Origin: Bacilli bacterium
Lineage (GTDB): Bacteria > Bacillota_I > Bacilli_A > RFN20 > CAG-288
Assembly (NCBI GenBank): GCA_900770925.1
Contig: CAAGLY010000018.1
Location: 1-64,000 of the forward strand
DNA length: 64,000 bases
Direction of reading: 5' to 3'
Below are positions 15,693 to 24,200 of this stretch, piece by piece. The position numbers and the translations under genes were made by a program. Within the stretch, counting starts at the first letter, position 1. The number at the start of each line of letters is the position of its first letter. Below the pieces are notes generated by a model. That model did not search any database. It was not told where the DNA came from and saw nothing but the letters and a program-made list of their open reading frames with translations.

Positions 15693-16241
15693 CTATTTGT
15701 CGATTTCAATCACACCGTAGCTATGATCGTCACGTTCATAAAGGACATTGACAAGACCAGTAGCAGAATCGAGATAGATGAAGAAAGAGTGGCCGAGAGC
15801 ATCCCTTCTCGCTAAGGCTTCATCCCTATCCATCGGAGCTAAGGAGAGAGATTTCCGTTTGACGACTTCGAAGTCGGCTTTGTCTAATCCGGAGTCCTTG
15901 ATCTCTTCCCTCTGGAAGTAGTCATTGAAGGATTTGTTCTTCTTATGGTTCTTCGCTAACTGAGTCTTCCTCTTCCGCCTCTGTCCTTCTAGCTTCTCTA
16001 CGACTTTGTCAATCGCATTGTAGTAGTCGGCATCGATAGCCTTTGCACGGAGATAAACAGTCCCTGCCTGCCTAGAGACTTCCACAGACACCTGACGTTC
16101 GGATAAGACCTTAATCGTCACGGATGAATGGAGGGCTTCCCTGTTCCGAAAATAGCGGCTGAATTTCGATAGCTTCTCTTCTGTGCTGCTCTTCCTTGCC
16201 GGAGTAACGGAAACGTCTTTAGATATGTATTTGATTTCCAT
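15693..16241 (-). CDS. hpf: Ribosome hibernation promoting factor, long form
   Basis: Binds the 30S decoding region and dimerises ribosomes to 100S particles in slow growth. The frame can be read from 16304, but that part covers the promoter (TATAAT at 16267-16272). The ATG at 16241 has AAAGGGG before it and gives MEIKYISKDVSV, so I start there (182 residues). The N-terminal 100 residues are the YfiA domain; the C-terminal domain has PMDRDEALARxDALGHSFF. The x is AGG (15804-15806) and reads Met, as in the family (QMxxLGHxFF). Confidence 0.93.
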   Translation of the reverse strand: MEIKYISKDVSVTPARKSSTEEKLSKFSRYFRNREALHSSVTIKVLSERQVSVEVSRQAGTVYLRAKAIDADYYNAIDKVVEKLEGQRRKRKTQLAKNHKKNKSFNDYFQREEIKDSGLDKADFEVVKRKSLSLAPMDRDEALARRDALGHSFFIYLDSATGLVNVLYERDDHSYGVIEIDK

Positions 16242-16266
16242 AGGCTGTAACCCCTTTCTTGATATT

Positions 16267-16295
16267 ATTATAGTGGCAAAAGGCCCAGATTTAAA
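16267..16295 (-). promoter_or_regulatory. Promoter of hpf
   Basis: On the minus strand TTTAAA (16290-16295), 17 bp, TATAAT (16267-16272). It also shows that the longer hpf reading frame is not translated. Confidence 0.65.
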
Positions 16296-16306
16296 GGGAT
16301 ACAACG

Positions 16307-16338
16307 AAAAAAGGGGTTACAGGCTATGTAACCTCTTT
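16307..16338 (-). terminator. Terminator of metK-speA
   Basis: On the minus strand AAAGAGGTTACA-TAGCC-TGTAACCCCTTT is a 12-bp stem (one G-T pair) followed by TTTCG within a T-rich run. Confidence 0.85.
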
Positions 16339-16340
16339 CT

Positions 16341-17813
16341 TTAACGCACGACGACCTTGATATAGCTATCTTTGGTATCTTTCAGGATTTGCCCCTTTTC
16401 CCGGATGTAGAAGCGGATCCTCTTGATGGTATCCTTAGAAATCTCCTCTCCCGGAAGGATAATCGGAATTCCCGGAGGATAGGCCATGATGGTCTCTTCG
16501 GAGATCTCTCCGACCGCATCCTTTAAGGGGATAATCTTATACGGAGCATCATAGGCGGTTCTTGGCACCCTTCTCCTTAGTGGGTAGGAGTACCGGTAGC
16601 GGATAACGGAAAGCTTCTTTCCTTCCGTGTAATGTTCCTTGCTTAGCCGGATAAAGGCATTGATCAGCCGGTCTATGTGTTCCTTAGTCGTTCCAGGGCC
16701 GATAATAGCAAGGACAACCGACACTTCTCCCAGCTCGAGCTGGACATTGGATTCCTGGCGGATTTCCTTATAGACATCATAGCCGAACCTATTCAGTCCC
16801 CGGACATCAATCACCAGCTTTGTCAGATCGATATCATGGATACCGGAAGTCTGATGCTCCTTGATGTACTCTTTTCCGTAGACATGGATGCCGGGAATCT
16901 GATTCAGGCTTTTTCTGGCATAGTCAGCTAGCGCGAGGGCATGATCGATGACCTCTTCCCCATGCAAGGCCCTTTCTTTTCTGGCTGCATCAAGGCTTGC
17001 CCTTAACGGATGATAAGGAGAAGTTGAAGAGAACCTAGCAAAGGCACGTTTAACCTCAAACCTATCGATTCTTTTTCCTTTGACTAAAAGGAGGGAAGTC
17101 TGGGTCAGCGACCCAGAGTTCTTATGCCTGCTCCTAGCCGTGATATCGGCACCTGCCTGCCTGGCTGAGACAGGAAGCTTGGAGGAGAAATAGAAGTTCG
17201 AACCGTGGGCTTCATCGCACCTGACGATCCTATTCCGGCTGTGGGCTTCCTTAACAATCTCTCTTAGATCCGGAGTGACTCCGAAATAAGTCGGATTAAT
17301 AAGAAAAACAGCCTTTGCATCCTTATTCTCATCCCTTGTCTTAATCAAATCTTCCCTTCTCCTCTGGCAGGCGACTCCTAATTCTTCATCGATATAAGGA
17401 TTGACAAAGACCGGAATAGCACCAGAGAGAATCAGTCCGTTCACGACGGACTTATGGATGTTTCTTGGCCTGATGACTTTATCCTTTGCTCCAAGACAGC
17501 TCCTAAGCCTAGTTAAGATTGCACCGGTCGTTCCGTTGACCGAGAACAGGCAGTGGTCGGCATGACAGGCTTTTGCTGCTAAGGCTTCCGCTTCCTTAAT
17601 CACTCCTTTTGCATGATAAAGATTGTCAAGGCCGATTGGGGCATTGGCATCATCTTTTGCAAAACAGGGGGATAGCTTACGGGCAAGATCGGTTTCGAAA
17701 TTGCCTAGCTTATGTCCGGGGACATCAAAAGGAACCGGATCCGAATTCAGATACGCCTGATAAGCATCCAGGAAGGGAGTCTCCTCCTGTTCCTTGTCCT
17801 TTTTGGTTTCCAT
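16341..17813 (-). CDS. speA: Orn/Lys/Arg decarboxylase, Bacillus SpeA type
   Basis: PLP decarboxylase of a basic amino acid, most likely arginine to agmatine in polyamine synthesis. It has 490 residues, the length of the Firmicutes SpeA/YaaO group. FDVPGHK near residue 29, the cofactor segment CDEAHG (199-204) and the PLP lysine K231 in SRHKNSGSLTQTS are all present; the C-terminal domain starts near 380 (AYPPGIPI). It lies 5 bases after metK. SAM is the source of aminopropyl groups for spermidine, so the pairing points to polyamines. Ornithine or lysine as substrate cannot be excluded. Confidence 0.85.
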   Translation of the reverse strand: METKKDKEQEETPFLDAYQAYLNSDPVPFDVPGHKLGNFETDLARKLSPCFAKDDANAPIGLDNLYHAKGVIKEAEALAAKACHADHCLFSVNGTTGAILTRLRSCLGAKDKVIRPRNIHKSVVNGLILSGAIPVFVNPYIDEELGVACQRRREDLIKTRDENKDAKAVFLINPTYFGVTPDLREIVKEAHSRNRIVRCDEAHGSNFYFSSKLPVSARQAGADITARSRHKNSGSLTQTSLLLVKGKRIDRFEVKRAFARFSSTSPYHPLRASLDAARKERALHGEEVIDHALALADYARKSLNQIPGIHVYGKEYIKEHQTSGIHDIDLTKLVIDVRGLNRFGYDVYKEIRQESNVQLELGEVSVVLAIIGPGTTKEHIDRLINAFIRLSKEHYTEGKKLSVIRYRYSYPLRRRVPRTAYDAPYKIIPLKDAVGEISEETIMAYPPGIPIILPGEEISKDTIKRIRFYIREKGQILKDTKDSYIKVVVR

Positions 17814-17818
17814 TTTCG

Positions 17819-18997
17819 TTAGAGGCAGAATTTCTTCAGCTGCTCGACCTTGTCGAGCTTCTCGTAAGGAAGATTAAGGTCAGGACGTCCGAAATGTCCG
17901 TAGGCGCTTAAGTCCTGATAGCGGAAAGTCGGCTTAGTAAGAGAGAAGGCCTTGATGATTCCGCCGGGTGTAAAGTCGAAGATTTCTTCGCTGCACAGGG
18001 CCTCAAGGATCTTCTCCTTAGCGACATGCTCGGTTCCATAGGTCTCAACAGCAATCGAGACCGGTTTAGAGACACCGATAGCATAGCTTAACTCGATTAA
18101 GCATTTATCGCAGAGCTTAGCGGCAACAATGTTCTTTGCCGCATAACGGGCAGCATAGGCGGCTGTACGGTCGACCTTAGTCGGATCCTTGCCGGAGAAA
18201 CTTCCTCCGCCGTGGGGGGCAGAGCCTCCGTAGGTATCGACGATAATCTTTCTTCCGGTTAGTCCCGTATCACCTTTCGGACCGCCAATTTCAAATCGAC
18301 CGGTCGGGTTGATATAGAACTCTTCTAATCCATCCCGGCTGATTCCAAAGGAATCGATAACCGGAAGGATGACTTTCTCTTTGATTGTCTTGCGGAGATA
18401 TTCCCTGTCGGTTTCCGGCTTATGCTGGCAGGAGAAGACAACTGCATTGACTTTCGGTTCCTTATCCGTGTAGTCAATGGTGACCTGGCTCTTCCTGTCC
18501 GGACGGGCAAAGTCAAGAATTCCCTGCTTGCGTAAATTTGTGGCATAGCGGACTAGCTTATGGGCCATGACTAAAGGGAGAGGCCTAAGGTTTTCTGTCT
18601 CATTCGTGGCATAGCCGAACCTGATGCCCTGGTCGCCGGCTCCGATCTGATGGAGATCTAAGGAGGAGTCTACTCCCCTAGCGATATCCGGAGACTGCTT
18701 GTCGATATAGACTTCGACTTTCCTTGTGTCAGGTCCGATACCGCTGTCCGGATCGGTATATCCGATTCCGCGGACAACTTCACGGGCAATCTTCTCATAG
18801 TCGACACTGACATCCGAAGAGACTTCTCCGGAGATAATGATCCGTTCACGGGTAGCCCTGACTTCCACGGCTGTACGGGAAGTCGGACATTTTGCTAATC
18901 TGGCATCGAGAATCGCATCGGCAATCCGGTCGCAGAGCTTATCCGGATGCCCCTCTGAAACGGATTCAGAAGTGAATAGGTTTTTCCTTTTTTCCAT
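17819..18997 (-). CDS. metK: S-adenosylmethionine synthetase
   Basis: Makes SAM from methionine and ATP. It has 392 residues, full length. Signatures are SEGHPDKLCDRIADAILD, GDQGI-x-FGYATNET, GGGSFSGKDPTKVDR and SYAIGVSKPVS. The x in the ATP motif is AGG (18620-18622) and is Met in all MetK proteins I know; the next motif L-x-PLPLVMAH also has AGG at Met. A structured leader precedes the SD AAAGGAG. It is the first gene of metK-speA. Confidence 0.97.
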   Translation of the reverse strand: MEKRKNLFTSESVSEGHPDKLCDRIADAILDARLAKCPTSRTAVEVRATRERIIISGEVSSDVSVDYEKIAREVVRGIGYTDPDSGIGPDTRKVEVYIDKQSPDIARGVDSSLDLHQIGAGDQGIRFGYATNETENLRPLPLVMAHKLVRYATNLRKQGILDFARPDRKSQVTIDYTDKEPKVNAVVFSCQHKPETDREYLRKTIKEKVILPVIDSFGISRDGLEEFYINPTGRFEIGGPKGDTGLTGRKIIVDTYGGSAPHGGGSFSGKDPTKVDRTAAYAARYAAKNIVAAKLCDKCLIELSYAIGVSKPVSIAVETYGTEHVAKEKILEALCSEEIFDFTPGGIIKAFSLTKPTFRYQDLSAYGHFGRPDLNLPYEKLDKVEQLKKFCL

Positions 18998-19000
18998 TGT

Positions 19001-19057
19001 TGTTTCTCCTTTAGGATTTCACCTGGAAAAGAACGGTGAGGGGCTTTCTTTCAGGTG
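19001..19057 (-). promoter_or_regulatory. Structured metK leader, candidate SAM-type element
   Basis: The predicted message begins at about 19056. At its very 5' end CACCTG-AAAGAA pairs with TTCTTT-(TC)-CAGGTG, a 12-bp stem with a 2-nt bulge and a 12-nt loop (AGCCCCTCACCG). The loop CCCCT can pair with AGGAG of the SD, four of five bases, giving a pseudoknot that would hide the SD. The size (about 60 nt) is like the small SAM-III/SAM-VI leaders found before metK, but I cannot match their consensus. The stem is seen; ligand and pseudoknot are inference. Confidence 0.45.
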
Positions 19058-19062
19058 CAAGG

Positions 19063-19071
19063 ATTATAGCA
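19063..19071 (-). promoter_or_regulatory. metK extended -10
   Basis: On the minus strand TGC-TATAAT (TATAAT at 19063-19068) is an extended -10 box; no good -35 is seen. It puts the RNA start at the foot of the leader hairpin. Confidence 0.6.
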
Positions 19072-19118
19072 CTAAACAAGGTCTGAAAAAACAGTAAAGC
19101 GCATTATCCTACATAAGG

Positions 19119-19150
19119 AAAAAAGCAGCAGTTTATGCCGCTGCTTTGCT
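19119..19150 (-). terminator. Terminator of pduL-phospholipase operon
   Basis: On the minus strand AAAGCAGC / GCTGCTTT with a 10-nt loop is followed by TTTTCC. The left arm is formed by the last codons (KAAA) of the phospholipase-like gene. Confidence 0.8.
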
Positions 19151-20083
19151 TCCTTTCCAGATTGTCATTCTGCTTTTTAACGGCTTGCCATAATAGTCAA
19201 GCCCGTCTAGGTATCTGCAGATGACCGAATAGTTGAATCCCTTCTTTAGTTCCAGGTAGCATTCATAGGTCTTTTCGGTGGCTTTTGCATGCCTTTCGAT
19301 AAAGGATTCGTTATGGATAGTTCCGGTTACCGGGTCTTTCCAGTCTTTCTTTTCCTCGTTCAGGACGCTTTGATCAACGATAGAAGGCTTACGGATAGCG
19401 CCGATCCGGTTCTTTCCGTAAAGGCAGGTATAGAACTTGCCTTTTCTGTTTGCCCTCTTGTAGATGCTGATCCAGTTCTTGACCGCTCCTACATAGTAGT
19501 TCTTCGGAAGACGCTTAAGCTTCCTCCTCCGTTTAAGGACATCCTGATAAGGCTGTCCGATGTTCTTTAGGACATCCTTTTTCGAGCAGACCGGGAAATG
19601 ATCGGGTTCCAGATAGTAGCTGATACCGTATTTCCTGCCTAATGCGGCATCGATCCTAGTCTCGAAGTGAGCATGCTCATAATGGTACTTTCCGGTGATT
19701 CTTCCGTTCGAGTCGAATCCGGATTCATACCTGATATAAGGATGGGCAATACTATCGAGAAGGTAATGGGAAAGCTGTCCGAGGATAAAAGCCTCGAACT
19801 GTCTTCGGCTCTTGCTGTCATCGATGGCATAGACTTCATCGACTAAGAGTTTGAAGTATTCCTTGGCATCGGTCTTATGGATCCGATTGCCGATTTTCTT
19901 CCTTGCATAGCCAAGATGGAGTCCGTTCTTCGGGAGCAGGCCACTATAGAAGAGAGCATCCGGACCATAGGAACCGAGGATGAAGTAGTCCTCGGTATCA
20001 TTACCGAGGAAGTCTCTGTCGTCTCCATGGACTTTGGCCCTGACCCGTTTAGCTACAAGGGAGTGGGCGAGAAAATTCGGCAT
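19133..20083 (-). CDS. Zinc-dependent phospholipase C-like protein
   Basis: 316 residues of the Zn_dep_PLPC family (alpha-toxin N-domain fold). The metal ligands are spread over conserved segments: N-terminal MPNFLAHSL, GSYGPDALFY, QLSHYLLDSIAHPYI and HYEHAHFETRID. There is no signal peptide, so it is a cytoplasmic member of the kind common in Firmicutes and of unknown substrate, not a secreted toxin. It lies 12 bases after pduL and shares its transcript. Confidence 0.8.
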   Translation of the reverse strand: MPNFLAHSLVAKRVRAKVHGDDRDFLGNDTEDYFILGSYGPDALFYSGLLPKNGLHLGYARKKIGNRIHKTDAKEYFKLLVDEVYAIDDSKSRRQFEAFILGQLSHYLLDSIAHPYIRYESGFDSNGRITGKYHYEHAHFETRIDAALGRKYGISYYLEPDHFPVCSKKDVLKNIGQPYQDVLKRRRKLKRLPKNYYVGAVKNWISIYKRANRKGKFYTCLYGKNRIGAIRKPSIVDQSVLNEEKKDWKDPVTGTIHNESFIERHAKATEKTYECYLELKKGFNYSVICRYLDGLDYYGKPLKSRMTIWKGSKAAA

Positions 20084-20095
20084 TTTTCTGCTTGA

Positions 20096-20740
20096 TTAGA
20101 AATCTTCCTTGACTAAGGTTCCGAAAACGCCGGTCGCATTTCCGCCGACGGCATTGGACTCATCGGTATCGATGTGCCTAGCTAAAGAGAACTTTTCGCT
20201 GACACGGATGACGACATCGCCGAAGATAGCGCTGCGTCCGTTAGCCGAGACAATCTTAACGGCAACGATATCGCCGTTCTTGACACCGAATTCCTCGGCA
20301 TCGGCAGGAGTCCTGTGGATGTGACGCTTAGCAACGATCCTGCCTTCCGGAATATCGACAGAGTTTCCGTTGAGCGGATTGACTAAGGTAACCGGGCAGG
20401 AGCCTTCGATTCTTCCGGATTCACGGATCGGAACGATAGCCTTTAAGGAACGGGCTTCGGTTAAGGAGATTTCAACCTGATTGAACTTACGGACAGGTCC
20501 TAAGATCGACCTATTCTTGATGGTGAAATCCTTCTTGACCCTCTCACCGGTCTTCTTGTCCTTGATGGTGGCATGATAGACGATGTCAAGACGCTGGTTA
20601 GAGGCAAACTGTCCAGGCTGGGAAAGATACTTCTTAACGGTAAGCTGAGCTCCCTCTCCGAATAATTTTTCTAAGGTTTCCTGCGTAACATGGATATGGT
20701 GCGCACTGGTTTCGACAATGAACTTCTTTTCAGTATTCAT
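20096..20740 (-). CDS. pduL: Phosphate acyltransferase, PduL type
   Basis: Interconverts acyl-CoA and acyl phosphate and replaces Pta in some Firmicutes. 214 residues with the two PduL beta-barrel repeats. Zinc-binding His-rich segments are SAHHIHVT (13-20), AKRHIHRTPADAEEFG and RHIDTDESNAVGG. No microcompartment shell gene is nearby and no encapsulation peptide is obvious. It therefore more likely makes acetyl phosphate for ATP formation in the cytoplasm than propanoyl phosphate in a compartment. SD GGAGG is close to the ATG. Confidence 0.9.
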   Translation of the reverse strand: MNTEKKFIVETSAHHIHVTQETLEKLFGEGAQLTVKKYLSQPGQFASNQRLDIVYHATIKDKKTGERVKKDFTIKNRSILGPVRKFNQVEISLTEARSLKAIVPIRESGRIEGSCPVTLVNPLNGNSVDIPEGRIVAKRHIHRTPADAEEFGVKNGDIVAVKIVSANGRSAIFGDVVIRVSEKFSLARHIDTDESNAVGGNATGVFGTLVKEDF

Positions 20741-20814
20741 GGATTTGATTCCTCCATGCAGAATTTTACCACAGATAAAGGGTTATTGCGTAAAAACCTC
20801 TCGGTTTTTCTTTC

Positions 20815-20845
20815 ATTCCTGTGCTAAAATCCTTAGCACAGGAAT
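20815..20845 (+). promoter_or_regulatory. 13-bp perfect dyad over the -10 of the gene at 20857
   Basis: ATTCCTGTGCTAA (20815-20827), loop AATCC, TTAGCACAGGAAT (20833-20845). It contains an extended -10, TGC-TAAAAT (20825-20830), so a protein bound to the dyad would block the promoter. As RNA it would be a hairpin without a T-tract. Confidence 0.6.
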
Positions 20846-20856
20846 AGGAAAAAGAG

Positions 20857-21201
20857 ATGAATCAGACCGAGTTCAATGCTAAGCTATTAGCCGCTTATCC
20901 GGATAGGCAGAATGATTATGAGGAGAGGAAGAATACTGTTAATGACGGAGATGAGCCTCAGCCTGTCGAGCTTCTCCTCTATAGCCTAGCTCCGAAGAGG
21001 AAAATTCATCTTCTGAGGAAGAACGAAAAGAAAATCAGAGAGGACTGGTCGGCATTTGAAAATCTGATATCTGTCTCGGATAGGGAAGAAAAGGAAACCT
21101 TATCGGTTTTCTTTGACTACCTGAAGCAGGAAGGGCTTTTAGAAGAGGCTTCTTCCTATAGGCTTTCTAAGACTGCTGAATTAAGGAATGAACAGAAATA
21201 G
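20857..21201 (+). CDS. Hypothetical protein behind a dyad operator
   Basis: 114 residues, soluble, charged and largely helical (KRKIHLLRKNEKKIREDWSAFENL; EEKETLSVFFDYLKQEGLLEEA). I recognise no family. The ATG follows GGAAAAAGAG. The promoter lies inside a 13-bp dyad, suggesting tight control, and the stop codon lies inside the terminator palindrome. The next gene converges, so this is a single-gene unit. Confidence 0.65.
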   Translation: MNQTEFNAKLLAAYPDRQNDYEERKNTVNDGDEPQPVELLLYSLAPKRKIHLLRKNEKKIREDWSAFENLISVSDREEKETLSVFFDYLKQEGLLEEASSYRLSKTAELRNEQK

Positions 21202-21224
21202 GCGGCAGGATCCTGCCGCCTATT
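21197..21224. terminator. Terminator, 28-nt perfect palindrome
   Basis: AATAGGCGGCAGGA / TCCTGCCGCCTATT is perfect and lies between two converging genes. The T-tails are poor on both sides. It includes the TAG stop of the plus gene. Confidence 0.7.
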
Positions 21225-21228
21225 CCGT

Positions 21229-24200
21229 TTATGGATTAGTCTGAGCCTTATTTGCCCTGAAGCTATAGACCTGATTGAGAACGAGCGGATTCTGCTTATC
21301 GGTCAGATTCGTAATTTTTACGCCGGCAAATTTCTCGTTATCATTTAAGGTGAGATCATTGTTGAAGTAGGTCCTAACGGCTTTTACTTTTGTTTCTCCG
21401 CTACTGTCATTGAAGGTAATGCTATAGAATCTTGTGTAAGGATCATAGTCTATAGTTAGGGAGACCGGATTTCCGTAGGTGAAGGTATCTGCGTCTGAAG
21501 CATCCTTTATGATGCTGTACTCGAGCGTAAATAGTCTGATGTTTGAGTCATTGACAAACTCTAATATATTAGAGGCTTGCTGAACATTGCAGCTGAGCGT
21601 GACATCTTTCCGGACTGAATCCTGTTTTGCCCCGTCTATGGTGATGGTTGTCTCCTCTACTCCATTCAGCGATTCTGCTGTATCATCCTGAGGTATTTCG
21701 TACGTTGTCAGCTTATCAATGACAACTTTATGGGAAGTCTTTTCTATCAGCGGAATGTCATCGGTTCCCGCTTTTGCTTTCCTTCCCGGATTTAGGTAAG
21801 CGGCACTAAGACTGTCTTTCGGAGGACCATTTACATTCAGAGTAGACCTTGTTTTATCGTAAGCAAATTCCCTGTCTGAGGTTCCTGCTGATTTGACGGC
21901 AATAGCGGTTGTTCCACCGCCGGTGATGTCTTTATACTTTCCTTCTGTGCTGCTGCTTCCGGAGGAAGAAGAAACATCATAGAAATCAACTCCGCTTGGA
22001 TACTTATAGGTCTTGATATCGATTTCGGAATGCTCTTCAATGGTGATGTTGTTCTCATCCTTGTTTCCGGCTCCGATATCTAGGTACCTGAGATAGGCAC
22101 CGTTTTTATTTGCCTTGGAAACGGAACCTAGGGCGAATTCCCCTTTGTTTACGGGTACTTCGAAGTAGTAGGCTGCCCAGTTGACCCATTCCGAGGAATC
22201 AGGGCTTGTTAACACGCGGGTATCAAAGAGAAGATCTCCTTTTGTTCCTGTTATCCTCTGTCCATCAGTCCCTTCTACTCCGGTGTTAGAAGTATTATCG
22301 CTATAGAGATAAACATAGGAGGGCTGTGTCTTGTCACTAGCATGTTCTTTGTTTTTGTAGATTCTGGATATTTCTTTGATATTGCTGATCTTGTTTCCGT
22401 TACGTTCAATTGTGTGTAAGGAGAAAAAACAGTTGTTGCTATCTGAACTTATATTGCTTCCACTTTTCCACGCATAGTAGGTTCCGGCAAAGAAGTTGAT
22501 GTAGCCTTCTGTTTTCAGATTGAAGTCTATAGCATCCTGGGGCAGCTCATAGTTGTCATATTCCTGTCCGTTAACTTTCGCATAAGGAATAGTAATTTTG
22601 TTGTTGGTAGATATTTCTGCATTCCTGAAATGGAGGCCATAAGCGGTAGAATCCTTACTGAGAAGATTCCCCCTAGATACTCTGGATCCGCTTGGTTTCC
22701 CTAATAGAGTTCGGTAGTATTTACTGAAACCCAAACTGGTATAGCTTTTGCAATTAGAATCAGATTGTTTTAAGGCTGTTTCGTTTATTGGATTTGAAAT
22801 CTTGATGAGATTCTGCTGGCTTATGCTTTCTGCTTTGGAATCAATGGTGTAAGCAAAGAAATTGCTGTCAGAAAAATTATATTGAGAATAACTGCCGGTA
22901 GCTCCTGTTGAATTAGTATCAAGACAGGAATTACCTAAATCGTTATAGTAATTATAGAAGTTATTTCTATCTAATTTATAATAGCTTGCAACACGGATAT
23001 CGCCAATTGAGCGCCCTTTACCGGAACTAATGGGTTCCTCGTAATTGCCTCCTCCGATAACATAGCCGGTATTAGTATCAGACGGACCGGTTTTGTTATC
23101 GTTGAATGTCAAAGGAAAGTAGGTGTCGTTTAGTTCGTTGACATTTTCATTCAAAGTATCCTCAGAATCAGACCAAGGGGTGCTGGATTCTGTTTTAGAA
23201 GTTTTACATTCTTTTACTCCTGTTACCGTACATTGTTGTTTTCCGTTCCTAGACCAATATCCATATTCATTAGGGTTTGTTCCCTTATCATCATAGAAAA
23301 TTTTCAAATCGCTGCTTGTGGCTCCGAAAAAATATTTTTCCTGCCACCAACTGCTAGAAGAACGATATGTAACATAGGTATAGTTATTATTATTGCTTGT
23401 AGTTACATAAAGAAGATTCCAATTTTTGGGTCCGCCTGTTTTGCTATAGAGGTAATATCGGTTGCCGCCTTCTTCAGCATAGATCTTATTTTCGTCGCTT
23501 GTATCGATATGCCATTTTGCAGCTGAATCTCTATTTCCTCTTCCAACGAAATCATTATCTTTATCAAATGGAAGTGTCCTGTAGTAATCGTTCCGACTGA
23601 AAAGAAAGTAGTCATAGGAGGAGGAAAAGTCGGTCGTTGTGTCACTTTCTATGTTATTTTCTGTAACAGCTTTTTTCGATAATTTCCAACCATTATCATA
23701 CACAAGGTAATAACTGCCGGTTTTGTATAATTGTTGTTCTTCATCATACGACCAGGTTGTTGGTGATGATGTTTTTACTTTGCGAACAGCACTTAACTTC
23801 CCTTGATTTTCGTTTAGGTAGAACACCCTGTTATTCCTTGAAAAGGAGAGATGTCCGTTTTCAAACAGAAGATTGATTGCATTATTTACTCTAGTATTAT
23901 TTGTGATCGTAACAGACGGATCTGCTGTTTTCTCATTATTCCTTGTCGCTGAGAGATAGTTTCTTTTCCCATCTGAAAGCTTAAAAGTGTTTTTGTTCCC
24001 TTCGTTTGTGATGTTTCTTGTAACATAAGAATGCTTTGCCCAGCTTTCATCTACCTTTCCGGAGAGACCGACATAAGGATCATCTTTTCTTCTGTGTCCA
24101 CTCCGACTGCTGTCGTTGTATCCGCTAGCAAAAGTATAGGATGCGGTCTGCTTTCCGTTCTCTGTATCAGTACTGACATAAGAATAAATCTGGTCATGTA

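Noticed and set aside
19001..19057. Confident SAM-III (SMK box) call
   Set aside because: Position and size fit, but I cannot align the conserved bases of that class; kept only as a structured leader.
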